From: Desulfotomaculaceae bacterium
GTDB taxonomy: Bacteria > Bacillota > Desulfotomaculia > Desulfotomaculales > Pelotomaculaceae
DNA: 7,525 nt
Assembly (NCBI GenBank): GCA_028704035.1
Contig: JAQVLS010000073.1
Location: forward strand, 1-7,525
Direction of reading: 5' to 3'
Part shown: positions 1 to 6,013 of the stretch, piece after piece
Layout of the letters: each line of letters begins with the position of its first letter
Numbering within the stretch: the first letter of the stretch is position 1
Notes under the pieces: generated by a model
The model's input: the letters and a program-made list of their open reading frames with translations, nothing else
The model's database searches: none
What the model was told of the DNA's origin: nothing
Made by a program: the position numbers and the translations under genes

Positions 1-1
1 A

Positions 2-634
2 ATCCTGCTGCAGCCGGACCTGGGCACGGCATTGTCACTGGCCGGTATTGTGATTGTCATGGTTTTCGCCGCCGGCGCCCGCCCGACACACCTGGGAACC
101 GTAGTTCTGGCAGGGCTTGCCGCTGTGATTCCCCTTATTGCATTGGAACCATACCGTTTCAAAAGGCTAATGGCTTTTTTGGACCCCTGGGCTGACCCAC
201 AGGATACCGGCTTTCACATTATCCAGGGTTTATACGCCATTGGTTCGGGCGGCCTGTTCGGGTTAGGCCTGGGCCAAAGCAAACAGAAATTCCTGTACCT
301 GCCGGAAAACCACACAGATTTTATTTTTGCCATCATTGGTGAAGAACTTGGCTTTATTGGGGCTACCCTGGTGATTATGCTCTTTATACTGTTTATCTGG
401 CGGGGACTGAAAATTGCTATTGCCTCACAAGACCCTTTTGCCAGCCTGTTGGCCACCGGCATTACCGCGTGGATCGGGTTGCAGGCCTTTATGAACATCG
501 GTGTAGTAACTGGATCTCTGCCGGTTACAGGTATCCCCTTGCCGTTTATCAGCTTTGGCGGAACATCACTTTTATTTACTATGGCCGCGGTGGGGATACT
601 ACTAAATATCTCAAGATTTACCACGACACGGTAA
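2..634 (+). CDS. ftsW: SEDS-family peptidoglycan polymerase FtsW/SpoVE, 3' part (5' end outside window)
   Basis: The gene is cut by the window start; 210 residues are visible out of the roughly 360-400 usual for the family. SEDS proteins are multi-pass membrane glycosyltransferases that polymerise lipid II, FtsW in the division septum and SpoVE in the spore cortex. Visible signatures are QPDLGTA at residues 4-10, a run with [18 protein letters not shown] around residues 100-116, and [16 protein letters not shown] near the C-terminus. The Asp of HTDF (codon 317-319) corresponds to the catalytic Asp of FtsW/RodA (Asp297 in E. coli FtsW). Several hydrophobic segments alternate with loops, as expected. 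The reading frame is open to the left edge, so the apparent TTG start at 32 is internal. The gene sits just before murG, where B. subtilis has spoVE, so a cortex role is possible. FtsW and SpoVE cannot be told apart from this fragment. Confidence 0.93.
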   Translation: MLLQPDLGTALSLAGIVIVMVFAAGARPTHLGTVVLAGLAAVIPLIALEPYRFKRLMAFLDPWADPQDTGFHIIQGLYAIGSGGLFGLGLGQSKQKFLYLPENHTDFIFAIIGEELGFIGATLVIMLFILFIWRGLKIAIASQDPFASLLATGITAWIGLQAFMNIGVVTGSLPVTGIPLPFISFGGTSLLFTMAAVGILLNISRFTTTR

Positions 635-689
635 GAAGGTAATTGTGCCCGTGCAGTGGAATAGTCGGTTATCGAGGAGTTGGATACTT

Positions 690-1817
690 TTGCGATTTAT
701 AGTAGCTGGTGGTGGGACAGGCGGGCATATTTATCCAGCTTTGGCTATTGCCGGGGGGCTGAAAGAAAGGTATCCCGGGGCCGAAATCCTTTATATGGGG
801 ACAGCGGTTGGCATGGAAGCGGATATCGTTCCCAAAGAGGGGTTTCCTTTCAGGGGCATTGACAGTGCCGGCCTGGAAAGAAGTCTTTCGCCGCGCAACC
901 TGCTGGTAATATGGAAGGCCTGGCGGGGATTGCGCCAGTCCGGTAAAATTATCCGCTCCTGGCGCCCTGATGTGGTTATTGGCACGGGCGGTTATGTCTG
1001 CGGGCCGGTTATACTGGCGGCGGCTTGCAAGCGCATTCCAACTTTAATCCATGAGCAAAATGCCTTGCCGGGGATAACCAACAGAATTCTTTCCCGTTTC
1101 GCCGGCAGGATCGCGATTACTTTTGATGTTTCAACCAACTACTTCTCTCAGCAGGAAAAAGTAAGGCTGACAGGGCTGCCGGTCCGGCCTGAAATCCTGA
1201 TTGCCGACAGGTCTGCAGGCTTAAGAAATCTGGGCTTTGCTGAAGGCCGTTTTTTCTTGCTTTCCTTTGGCGGCAGCCGCGGCGCCCGCACGATCAATAA
1301 GGCAATGATAGAGGTAATAAAGAAATTCGCGGATGACCCGCGCCTTAACATCCTACATGCCACCGGTACAACCGGATACCAGGAATTTATTGCGGATTGC
1401 GCTGCCAGTGGTATAGATCCGGCCCGGGTCAGGAATATCAGGGTGGCGCCTTATATCTATAACATGCGGGACGCGCTGGCTGCGGATCTTGTGATCAGCA
1501 GGGCCGGCGCCGCCACCCTGGCCGAGTTAACCGTTTGCGGGATTCCTTCGATATTAATCCCCTATCCTTATGCCGCTGAAAATCATCAGGAGTATAACGC
1601 CCGCGCCCTGGAAAAAGAGGGCGCTGCGCTAGTGGTGTTAGACAGGCAGTTAAACGGGTTGCTTTTGTGCGACAAAATAGAAGAACTGCTCGCCGACCGG
1701 GGAAAATTGGCCGCTATGTCTGCCGCCAGTAAAAAAATTGGCAGGAGAGGCGCTCTGGCGGATATAATGGATTGTGTGGACGAGCTGTTAAAGGGGCGCC
1801 GAAAACCAGCGGGATAA
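690..1817 (+). CDS. murG: UDP-GlcNAc:lipid I GlcNAc transferase MurG
   Basis: MurG transfers GlcNAc from UDP-GlcNAc to lipid I on the inner face of the membrane, giving lipid II. The protein is 375 residues from the chosen start, a normal length. It has a two-domain GT-B layout. The N-terminal domain has the Gly-rich [13 protein letters not shown] loop (residues 7-19), IGTGGY (97-102) and HEQNALPG (121-128). The C-terminal domain has FGGSRGA (193-199) and the donor-binding stretch [11 protein letters not shown] (270-280), with Glu279 matching the nucleotide-sugar-binding Glu of E. coli MurG. I chose TTG at 690 because it gives the canonical [12 protein letters not shown] start and has GAGGAG at 674-679. 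A GTG at 645, preceded by AGAAGGT, would add 15 non-conserved residues and cannot be excluded. The gene starts 55 bases after the SEDS gene (10 bases with the GTG), so the two are probably cotranscribed. Confidence 0.96.
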   Translation: MRFIVAGGGTGGHIYPALAIAGGLKERYPGAEILYMGTAVGMEADIVPKEGFPFRGIDSAGLERSLSPRNLLVIWKAWRGLRQSGKIIRSWRPDVVIGTGGYVCGPVILAAACKRIPTLIHEQNALPGITNRILSRFAGRIAITFDVSTNYFSQQEKVRLTGLPVRPEILIADRSAGLRNLGFAEGRFFLLSFGGSRGARTINKAMIEVIKKFADDPRLNILHATGTTGYQEFIADCAASGIDPARVRNIRVAPYIYNMRDALAADLVISRAGAATLAELTVCGIPSILIPYPYAAENHQEYNARALEKEGAALVVLDRQLNGLLLCDKIEELLADRGKLAAMSAASKKIGRRGALADIMDCVDELLKGRRKPAG

Positions 1818-1819
1818 GT

Positions 1820-1851
1820 CTCAAGGAGGCGGATGTAACACCATTCTTGAG
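1820..1851 (+). other. Orphan Shine-Dalgarno with ATG-TAA minimal ORF inside a weak inverted repeat
   Basis: AAGGAGG at 1823-1829 is followed three bases later by ATG (1833-1835) and at once by TAA. No longer reading frame starts at a standard codon with useful spacing. CTCAAG (1820-1825) and CTTGAG (1846-1851) could pair around it, hiding the site. There is no T-run after the second arm, so it is not a classical terminator. It may be the remnant of a lost gene start, a ribosome-standby or regulatory site, or chance. Confidence 0.35.
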
Positions 1852-1865
1852 GTATGCATAGTATA
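1838..1865 (+). promoter_or_regulatory. Possible sigma-K/sigma-E-type promoter upstream of murC
   Basis: AC at 1838-1839 is followed, after 17 bases, by CATAGTATA (1857-1865), an exact match to the sigma-K-type pattern AC-N(16-17)-CATANNNTA. Only eight bases are specified in an AT-rich spacer, so chance is a real possibility. If real, it would let the mother cell raise precursor synthesis for the spore cortex. It overlaps the sigma-A-type candidate. Confidence 0.25.
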
Positions 1866-1874
1866 TTCTATAAA
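1847..1874 (+). promoter_or_regulatory. Candidate sigma-A-type promoter upstream of murC
   Basis: TTGAGG (1847-1852) lies 16 bases before TATAAA (1869-1874), matching the -35 box at 4 of 6 positions and the -10 box at 5 of 6. It lies in the AT-rich spacer before murC and would give a leader of about 100 bases. A second -10-like hexamer, TACAAT (1913-1918), lies downstream but has only a poor -35 box. The 167-base gap makes a promoter for the murC-murB-murA block reasonable. Confidence 0.4.
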
Positions 1875-1984
1875 TTTAAAAGATAAAGTTTCCTGATTAT
1901 TCCTGATGCCGTTACAATAGGGAAATTATTTATTAAAAATTTCAGTTTGCTACCTTTATATACTCAGGGGAGGAGATGTGATCT

Positions 1985-3370
1985 TTGCAAAAAACGCGGG
2001 CTGTTCATTTTATAGGTATCGGCGGCTCTGGAATGAACGGCATAGCTATTATTTTGTTGGGGTTGGGTTACCGGGTCTCCGGTTCGGACCTAAAACCTTC
2101 AGCAGTAACCAATAGGCTGGAAGCACTGGGGGCAACATGCTATACAGGGCATTCCAGTGACAATCTAGGAGACGCTGAGCTAGTTGTGGCATCGACGGCA
2201 ATCCCTGCAGACAATGTGGAACTAGTTGAAGCAAATATTAGAGGATTGCCGGTAGTCCACAGGGGTGAGATGCTCGCCTGGCTGATGAGCAGGCAAAAAG
2301 GGATTGCAGTGGCCGGAGCACACGGTAAGACTACTACCTCTTCCATGCTCGCTCTGGTGCTTGAAAAGAATGAAATCCAGCCCACCATAGTAATCGGAGG
2401 TGAATTGACGGAAATAGGCGGAAACGCCAAATTGGGCCGGGGAGAGTATATAGTAGCGGAAGCGGATGAGAGTGACGGTTCATTTCTAAAGCTGGCGCCT
2501 TTTATAGAGGTAATAACAAATATCGAAGACGAACATCTCGATTATTATAAAAACATGGAAAACATTTTGGCCGCCTTTCGTGAATTCCTGGCCAAGGTGC
2601 CTGAAAACGGGCTGGCGGTAGCCTGCCTCGACGATCCAAGACTGGAGGCCCTGCTGGCGGATTATAGCCGGCCGCATATAACTTATGCGCTGGAGAACCC
2701 CGAGGCGGATTATATACTGAAAAACATGCGGTTAAACGGCAAGGTTAGCGCCGGGGATGTTTATTGCCAGGGCTCATACATAGGAACTCTGCAATTAAAA
2801 GTTCACGGCCGGCATAACCTGTCAAACGCGCTGGCAGTTGTCGCCGTTGGGAGATATATAGGAATTGACTTTGATGGGATATCTTCTGCACTAGGAAATT
2901 TTACGGGAGCCGGGAGAAGGTTCCAGCTGACAGGTGAAGTAAACGGCATCAGAGTTATCGATGACTATGCCCACCATCCAACTGAAATAAAGGCGACACT
3001 AAGAGCCGCAGTGCAGTTAAAAACCGGCCGGGTGGCAGCGGTTTTTCAACCGCACCGGTATACCAGGACTGCTCTTTTGGGCGAACGTTTTGGCGAAGCG
3101 TTTAAAGATGCCGACATTATTATTGTCAGTGAGCTATACAGTGCCGGTGAACGTCCGATAGAAGGGATTTCTGCGCAAACCATCGTATCTGCTATTAAAA
3201 AGCATGATGGCCGTGAAGTTGTTTACCTGCCGACAAAAACGGAAATTTTAAATTTGCTGGTCCAGACAGTCAGTCCCGGCGATATGGTTTTAACTATGGG
3301 AGCTGGTGACATCTGGAGCGTAGGCGTAGATCTTGTTGACCGGCTAAAGGAGCGTCAAGATATTGGCTGA
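1985..3370 (+). CDS. murC: UDP-N-acetylmuramate--L-alanine ligase MurC
   Basis: MurC is the cytoplasmic ATP-dependent ligase that adds L-alanine to UDP-MurNAc, the first step of stem-peptide synthesis. Its 461 residues match the family. Domains in order: N-terminal Rossmann-like UDP-binding domain with [11 protein letters not shown] (11-21); central ATPase domain with P-loop [11 protein letters not shown] (110-120), ADESDGSF (160-167) and [11 protein letters not shown] (178-188); [11 protein letters not shown] (274-284); and a C-terminal ligase domain beginning near GAGRRFQ (308-314), with [10 protein letters not shown] (326-335) and FQPHRYTRT (354-362). The start is TTG, with GGGGAGGAG at 1967-1975; no in-frame ATG gives a better beginning, since the nearby ATG at 1976 runs straight into TGA. 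A 167-base spacer separates it from murG, so it probably heads its own transcript or a secondary one. Its end overlaps murB by 8 bases, suggesting translational coupling. Confidence 0.97.
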   Translation: MQKTRAVHFIGIGGSGMNGIAIILLGLGYRVSGSDLKPSAVTNRLEALGATCYTGHSSDNLGDAELVVASTAIPADNVELVEANIRGLPVVHRGEMLAWLMSRQKGIAVAGAHGKTTTSSMLALVLEKNEIQPTIVIGGELTEIGGNAKLGRGEYIVAEADESDGSFLKLAPFIEVITNIEDEHLDYYKNMENILAAFREFLAKVPENGLAVACLDDPRLEALLADYSRPHITYALENPEADYILKNMRLNGKVSAGDVYCQGSYIGTLQLKVHGRHNLSNALAVVAVGRYIGIDFDGISSALGNFTGAGRRFQLTGEVNGIRVIDDYAHHPTEIKATLRAAVQLKTGRVAAVFQPHRYTRTALLGERFGEAFKDADIIIVSELYSAGERPIEGISAQTIVSAIKKHDGREVVYLPTKTEILNLLVQTVSPGDMVLTMGAGDIWSVGVDLVDRLKERQDIG

Positions 3371-4271
3371 CTCAACCATTTACCTTGAAATGCTTAAAAA
3401 CCTGCCAGGGCGGGTGCGCATCAGTGAGTCCATGAAAAAGCATACCAGTTGGCGTATCGGGGGACCGGCGGACATTTTTGTGGAACCTGCCAACCGTGAA
3501 GAACTGCGGTTGGCGGTTTCGCACGCTAATGAGCGAGAGATCCCGCTTACTATTATTGGCGCCGGCACAAATATCCTGGTTTCCGATGAAGGAATCAGGG
3601 GTGTTGTGGTCAAGGTAGGCCGCGGGCTGGATCGGATTTTCCTTGATGACAACATGATCATTGCGGAATCCGGTGCGAGTCTGTCGCGGGTAGCCGCTGT
3701 GGCCAGGGACGCCGGGCTGGGCGGGTTCGAATTCTCCGCAGGTATTCCCGGGAACATTGGCGGCGCGGTGGTAATGAACGCCGGCGCCAATGGATTTTCC
3801 ATCGGCGCACGGGTAAAAGAGATTCTATTATTAAACCAGGCAGGATGTTTTTTAAAAAAAACAAAAGACGAAATGAATTTCGGCTACCGTTCCAGCGCCC
3901 TGCAGAACGATTTTTCAATAGTTATTGAAGCTGTTTTTTCCTGTTTTCAACGGGATAAAGAAACAATTAAACAAGAAATGGAGGTTTTTATTAAGAGAAG
4001 AAAGGAAACCCAACCCCTGCATTATCCCAGCGCAGGGAGCATTTTCAAGAACCCTCCCGGCGACACTGCCGGACGATTGATTGAAGCCGCCGGCTTAAAA
4101 GGTGAGAGGGTTGGTGACGCTCAGATTTCCACACTACACGCAAATTTTATTATTAACCTTGGTGCGGCCAGTGCCCGAGACATCATGATGCTGGTCGAGA
4201 AGGCCAGAAAATCGGTACTGGAATTTTTCGGAATTGAGCTGAAGCCTGAGGTAAAGGTGGTGGGTTATTAA
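3363..4271 (+). CDS. murB: UDP-N-acetylenolpyruvoylglucosamine reductase MurB
   Basis: MurB is the FAD- and NADPH-dependent reductase that turns enolpyruvyl-UDP-GlcNAc into UDP-MurNAc. It has 302 residues. The N-terminal FAD-binding part shows [13 protein letters not shown] (27-39), [15 protein letters not shown] (66-80) and [20 protein letters not shown] (125-144). The C-terminal substrate domain shows FGYRSSAL (173-180), [11 protein letters not shown] (221-231) and LKPEVKVVG (293-301). Ser226 of AGSIFKNP is in the position of the proton-donating Ser of E. coli MurB (Ser229). Arg176 and Glu296 match the other conserved catalytic residues. The compact length and YPSAGS form suggest the type II MurB common in Firmicutes. 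The start is TTG at 3363, overlapping the murC end, with AAAGGAG at 3346-3352. The gene has a T6-A8 homopolymer tract at 3848-3861 that is read through in frame. Confidence 0.97.
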   Translation: MADSTIYLEMLKNLPGRVRISESMKKHTSWRIGGPADIFVEPANREELRLAVSHANEREIPLTIIGAGTNILVSDEGIRGVVVKVGRGLDRIFLDDNMIIAESGASLSRVAAVARDAGLGGFEFSAGIPGNIGGAVVMNAGANGFSIGARVKEILLLNQAGCFLKKTKDEMNFGYRSSALQNDFSIVIEAVFSCFQRDKETIKQEMEVFIKRRKETQPLHYPSAGSIFKNPPGDTAGRLIEAAGLKGERVGDAQISTLHANFIINLGAASARDIMMLVEKARKSVLEFFGIELKPEVKVVGY

Positions 4272-4288
4272 TAGGCGGAGGTGACAGT

Positions 4289-5548
4289 GTGCAAAAATTT
4301 ATGATTGTAGGTGGCAACCGCCTAAAAGGAACAATACGCGCCAGCGGCTCGAAAAACGCAACCCTGCCGGTTTTGGCAGCTTGTATTTTAAATGCTTCAA
4401 AAAACACGATCCATGAAGTACCAAGGCTGAAAGACGTTGCGGTGATGAAAGATGTCCTAACTTACCTGGGTGCCAGGGTGGTTTGCGAGGGCAGCACATT
4501 TATTGTTGACAGCTCCAATATCCAGTCAGTTGAAATATCCGAGGATTTGATGCGGCGGATGCGGGCTTCAAACCTTGTCCTCGGTTCCATGCTCGGCCGC
4601 TTCGGCCGGGTAAAAATATCTTACCCGGGGGGCTGTCAAATCGGAAGCAGACCGATGAACCTTCATTTTAAAGGGATGCAGGCTATGGGCGCCGTCATCA
4701 AGGAAAGATACGGTTATATAACCGCCCAGGCTGAAAAACTGACCGGGGCCGATATCCACCTGGATTTACCCAGTGTGGGAGCTACAGAAAACCTGATGAT
4801 GGCGGCTGTGCTGGCCCGGGGCAATACTACGATCAGAAACGCGGCCAAAGAGCCGGAGATGGTGGACCTGCAAAATTTTCTCAATAAAATGGGGGCCAGG
4901 ATAAAAGGGGCCGGGACAGACACAATAAAGATTGAAGGCGTGCGGTGCAGTGATTTGCAAGCAGCTGAACACACCGTTATTCCTGACAGGATAGAAGCGG
5001 GCACGCACCTGGTAGCAGCGGCCATAACCGACGGTGAGGTTACGCTGACAAACGTTATCCCGGAACATATGGAACCCCTGCTGGCCAAAATGCGCGAGGC
5101 GGGAATCGATATTATCACGGGAGATGACTATGTCAGGGTCCGGAGGGGAAATAAAATCAGGGCGGTAGATATTAAAACAATGCCCTACCCCGGTTTCCCG
5201 ACTGATATGCAGCCCCAGATGATGGCCCTATTAAGCCTGGCTGAAGGCACCAGTATAATAACTGAAACCGTTTTTGAAAATCGTTTTAAACATGTGGGAG
5301 AACTCAGGCGAATGGGCGCCGATATAAAAGTGGAAGGCCAGTCGGCCATCATCAAAGGCGTTAAAAAGCTGAGCGGGGCTCACCTGGAAGCAAGCGACCT
5401 GCGCGCCGGAGCAGCCTTAGTGCTGGCGTCCCTGGCAGCGGAAAACGGGACCATCCTGGAAAACATAACGCACATCGACCGCGGCTATGAGCGATTGGAG
5501 ACTAAATATAACGCCCTGGGGGCGAGAATATTAAGAGTTCACGATTAG
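4289..5548 (+). CDS. murA: UDP-N-acetylglucosamine 1-carboxyvinyltransferase MurA
   Basis: MurA transfers enolpyruvate from PEP to UDP-GlcNAc, the committed step of peptidoglycan synthesis. Its 419 residues equal the E. coli length. Key residues are in place: Lys22-Asn23 in SGSKNATLP; Cys116 in PGGCQIGSRPMNLH, the PEP-site Cys that fosfomycin alkylates; Asp306 in GFPTDMQPQ; Arg372 in SDLRAGAAL; and Arg398 in HIDRGYERLE. The presence of Cys rather than Asp predicts fosfomycin-sensitive chemistry; this is inference. The start is GTG at 4289 behind a near-perfect GGAGGTGA (4277-4284), 17 bases after murB. An overlapping GTG at 4287 is out of frame. Many Firmicutes have two murA copies; whether this one is unique cannot be judged here. 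The TAG stop lies in the loop and arm of an intrinsic terminator, so this gene should end the transcript. Confidence 0.97.
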   Translation: MQKFMIVGGNRLKGTIRASGSKNATLPVLAACILNASKNTIHEVPRLKDVAVMKDVLTYLGARVVCEGSTFIVDSSNIQSVEISEDLMRRMRASNLVLGSMLGRFGRVKISYPGGCQIGSRPMNLHFKGMQAMGAVIKERYGYITAQAEKLTGADIHLDLPSVGATENLMMAAVLARGNTTIRNAAKEPEMVDLQNFLNKMGARIKGAGTDTIKIEGVRCSDLQAAEHTVIPDRIEAGTHLVAAAITDGEVTLTNVIPEHMEPLLAKMREAGIDIITGDDYVRVRRGNKIRAVDIKTMPYPGFPTDMQPQMMALLSLAEGTSIITETVFENRFKHVGELRRMGADIKVEGQSAIIKGVKKLSGAHLEASDLRAGAALVLASLAAENGTILENITHIDRGYERLETKYNALGARILRVHD

Positions 5549-5561
5549 TGACTCTTTTTTT
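5533..5561 (+). terminator. Intrinsic terminator spanning the murA stop codon
   Basis: AAGAGT (5533-5538), a bulged T, then CAC (5540-5542) pair with GTG (5548-5550) and ACTCTT (5551-5556) around the loop GATTA. Seven T residues run through 5555-5561. The murA TAG (5546-5548) is inside the structure. Nine pairs with one bulge plus a T-run is a convincing factor-independent terminator and marks the end of the murC-murB-murA transcript. A ribosome terminating at the stop codon would cover the hairpin, so termination may be sensitive to translation. Confidence 0.7.
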
Positions 5562-5609
5562 AGTGCCGCCGGGGACAAGTTTGCATTGGCCGGTCGTGCA
5601 TACAAATAA

Positions 5610-5638
5610 ACAGAAAACCGCCTGATGCGGTTTCCTGT
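5610..5638 (-). terminator. Terminator hairpin for the minus-strand YjcZ-like gene
   Basis: Bases 5610-5621 pair with 5627-5638 (eleven pairs, one A-C mismatch, loop of five), with AACCGC/GCGGTT at the core. Read on the minus strand, the hairpin is followed by TTTATTTGT, a T-rich tail, and lies 37 bases after the minus-strand stop codon. On the plus strand the tail is TACATTAAC, which is poor, so its main use is probably for the minus-strand gene, with some back-up for murA. Confidence 0.6.
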
Positions 5639-5675
5639 TACATTAACTACAAAAACTACAAAAATCAGTTCGTCC

Positions 5676-5816
5676 CTAAATAAACATGAACCCGAAACCA
5701 AAGATCAGCAGGATTAGGATTAGGAAGAGGATGAACGCCCAGTTGCCCCATCCGGTTCCGCAACCAACTCCGGCTCCCGTGCCGCCAACAGCTCCCCCAG
5801 TTGCGCCAAATGCCAT
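5676..5816 (-). CDS. YjcZ-like small Gly-rich single-span membrane protein (46 aa), probably sporulation-related
   Basis: This is a short minus-strand gene. Starting at ATG (5816-5814) it encodes 46 residues and stops with TAG (5678-5676). Residues 1-25 are Gly-rich, beginning MAFGATGGAVGG, with one Cys at 19, and lead to TGWGNW. Residues 27-46 are a very hydrophobic run, AFILFLILILLIFGFGFMFI, enough for one membrane span. This Gly-rich head followed by FAxIxxLFxLLIxxG resembles the tiny YjcZ-type proteins of spore formers; the precise function of that family is not known to me. A textbook AAGGAGGG (5831-5824) sits 7 bases before the ATG, and a sporulation-type promoter and a terminator hairpin frame the gene. 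It is convergent with murA and divergent from ftsQ. The complete expression set makes it very likely real; the family name rests on pattern recognition alone. Confidence 0.82.
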   Translation of the reverse strand: MAFGATGGAVGGTGAGVGCGTGWGNWAFILFLILILLIFGFGFMFI

Positions 5817-5855
5817 TTTTTTACCCTCCTTGCAACAAATTTTTTACGACTGCGT

Positions 5856-5883
5856 TATAATATGCTTACAGGAAGTAAATGGT
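5856..5883 (-). promoter_or_regulatory. Sporulation-type (sigma-K-like) promoter for the YjcZ-like gene
   Basis: On the minus strand, AC (5883-5882) is followed by 17 bases and then CATATTATA (5864-5856), an exact fit to the sigma-K pattern AC-N(16-17)-CATANNNTA. The -10 part also fits looser sigma-E and sigma-G consensus forms, but their -35 boxes are not evident. Transcription would begin near 5848, giving a leader of about 30 bases with the AAGGAGGG site. The same bases read on the plus strand contain TATAAT (5856-5861), but no well-spaced plus-strand -35 box accompanies it. Confidence 0.5.
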
Positions 5884-5898
5884 TACACAGTTTGTGTA
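5884..5898. repeat. 15-bp palindrome, candidate operator between divergent promoters
   Basis: TACACA-gtt-TGTGTA is a perfect 6-3-6 inverted repeat. It lies directly upstream of, and abutting, the -35 element of the minus-strand sporulation-type promoter and about 45 bases upstream of the ftsQ -35 box. The short loop and lack of a T-run argue against a terminator. A dimeric DNA-binding protein could use it, but I do not recognise the site. Confidence 0.4.
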
Positions 5899-5943
5899 GA
5901 TGAAGCTTATTGGCAGATTTACCTTTTCTTTTAAGTTTTCATA

Positions 5944-5971
5944 TGGACAACTTAGTAGTGGTTGGTATAAT
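5944..5971 (+). promoter_or_regulatory. Strong sigma-A-type promoter for ftsQ
   Basis: TGGACA (5944-5949, 5 of 6 to TTGACA) lies 16 bases before a perfect TATAAT (5966-5971). TGG at 5963-5965 supplies an extended -10 TGn motif. Transcription should start near 5978, giving a leader of about 35 bases before the TTG start at 6014. This is the best promoter in the window and shows that ftsQ and its downstream genes form a unit separate from murA. Confidence 0.7.
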
Positions 5972-6013
5972 TATTTATGGGGTAAACTATTTGAAATTTG
6001 TGGGGTGATGGTA

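Noticed and set aside
214..624. Minus-strand 136-codon ORF opposite the SEDS gene
   Set aside because: It is a shadow of a strongly conserved membrane protein gene, and its sequence has no recognisable domain.
645..689. N-terminal extension of MurG from GTG 645
   Set aside because: The extra 15 residues lack similarity to the usual MurG N-terminus, while TTG 690 gives the canonical beginning. The GTG has a fair ribosome site, so this is a preference, not proof.
1820..1851. Hairpin after murG as an intrinsic terminator
   Set aside because: The perfect stem is only six pairs with a large loop, and no T-run follows.
4714..5118. Minus-strand 134-codon ORF opposite murA
   Set aside because: It is a shadow in a gene with all MurA catalytic motifs; no ribosome site or domain supports it.
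5711..5725. GGATTA tandem repeats as a repeat element
   Set aside because: They encode the alternating Leu-Ile stretch of the minus-strand membrane segment, so they are explained by coding.
5830..5861. Plus-strand vegetative promoter TTGCAA ... TATAAT
   Set aside because: The spacer would be 20 bases, too long, and a much better ftsQ promoter lies at 5944-5971.
5686..5934. Plus-strand 82-codon ORF with a Pro-rich stretch (PQPTPAPVPPTAPP)
   Set aside because: The prolines are the complement of the Gly codons of the minus-strand YjcZ-like gene, and the ORF lacks a ribosome site. The minus-strand reading has a ribosome site, promoter and terminator.
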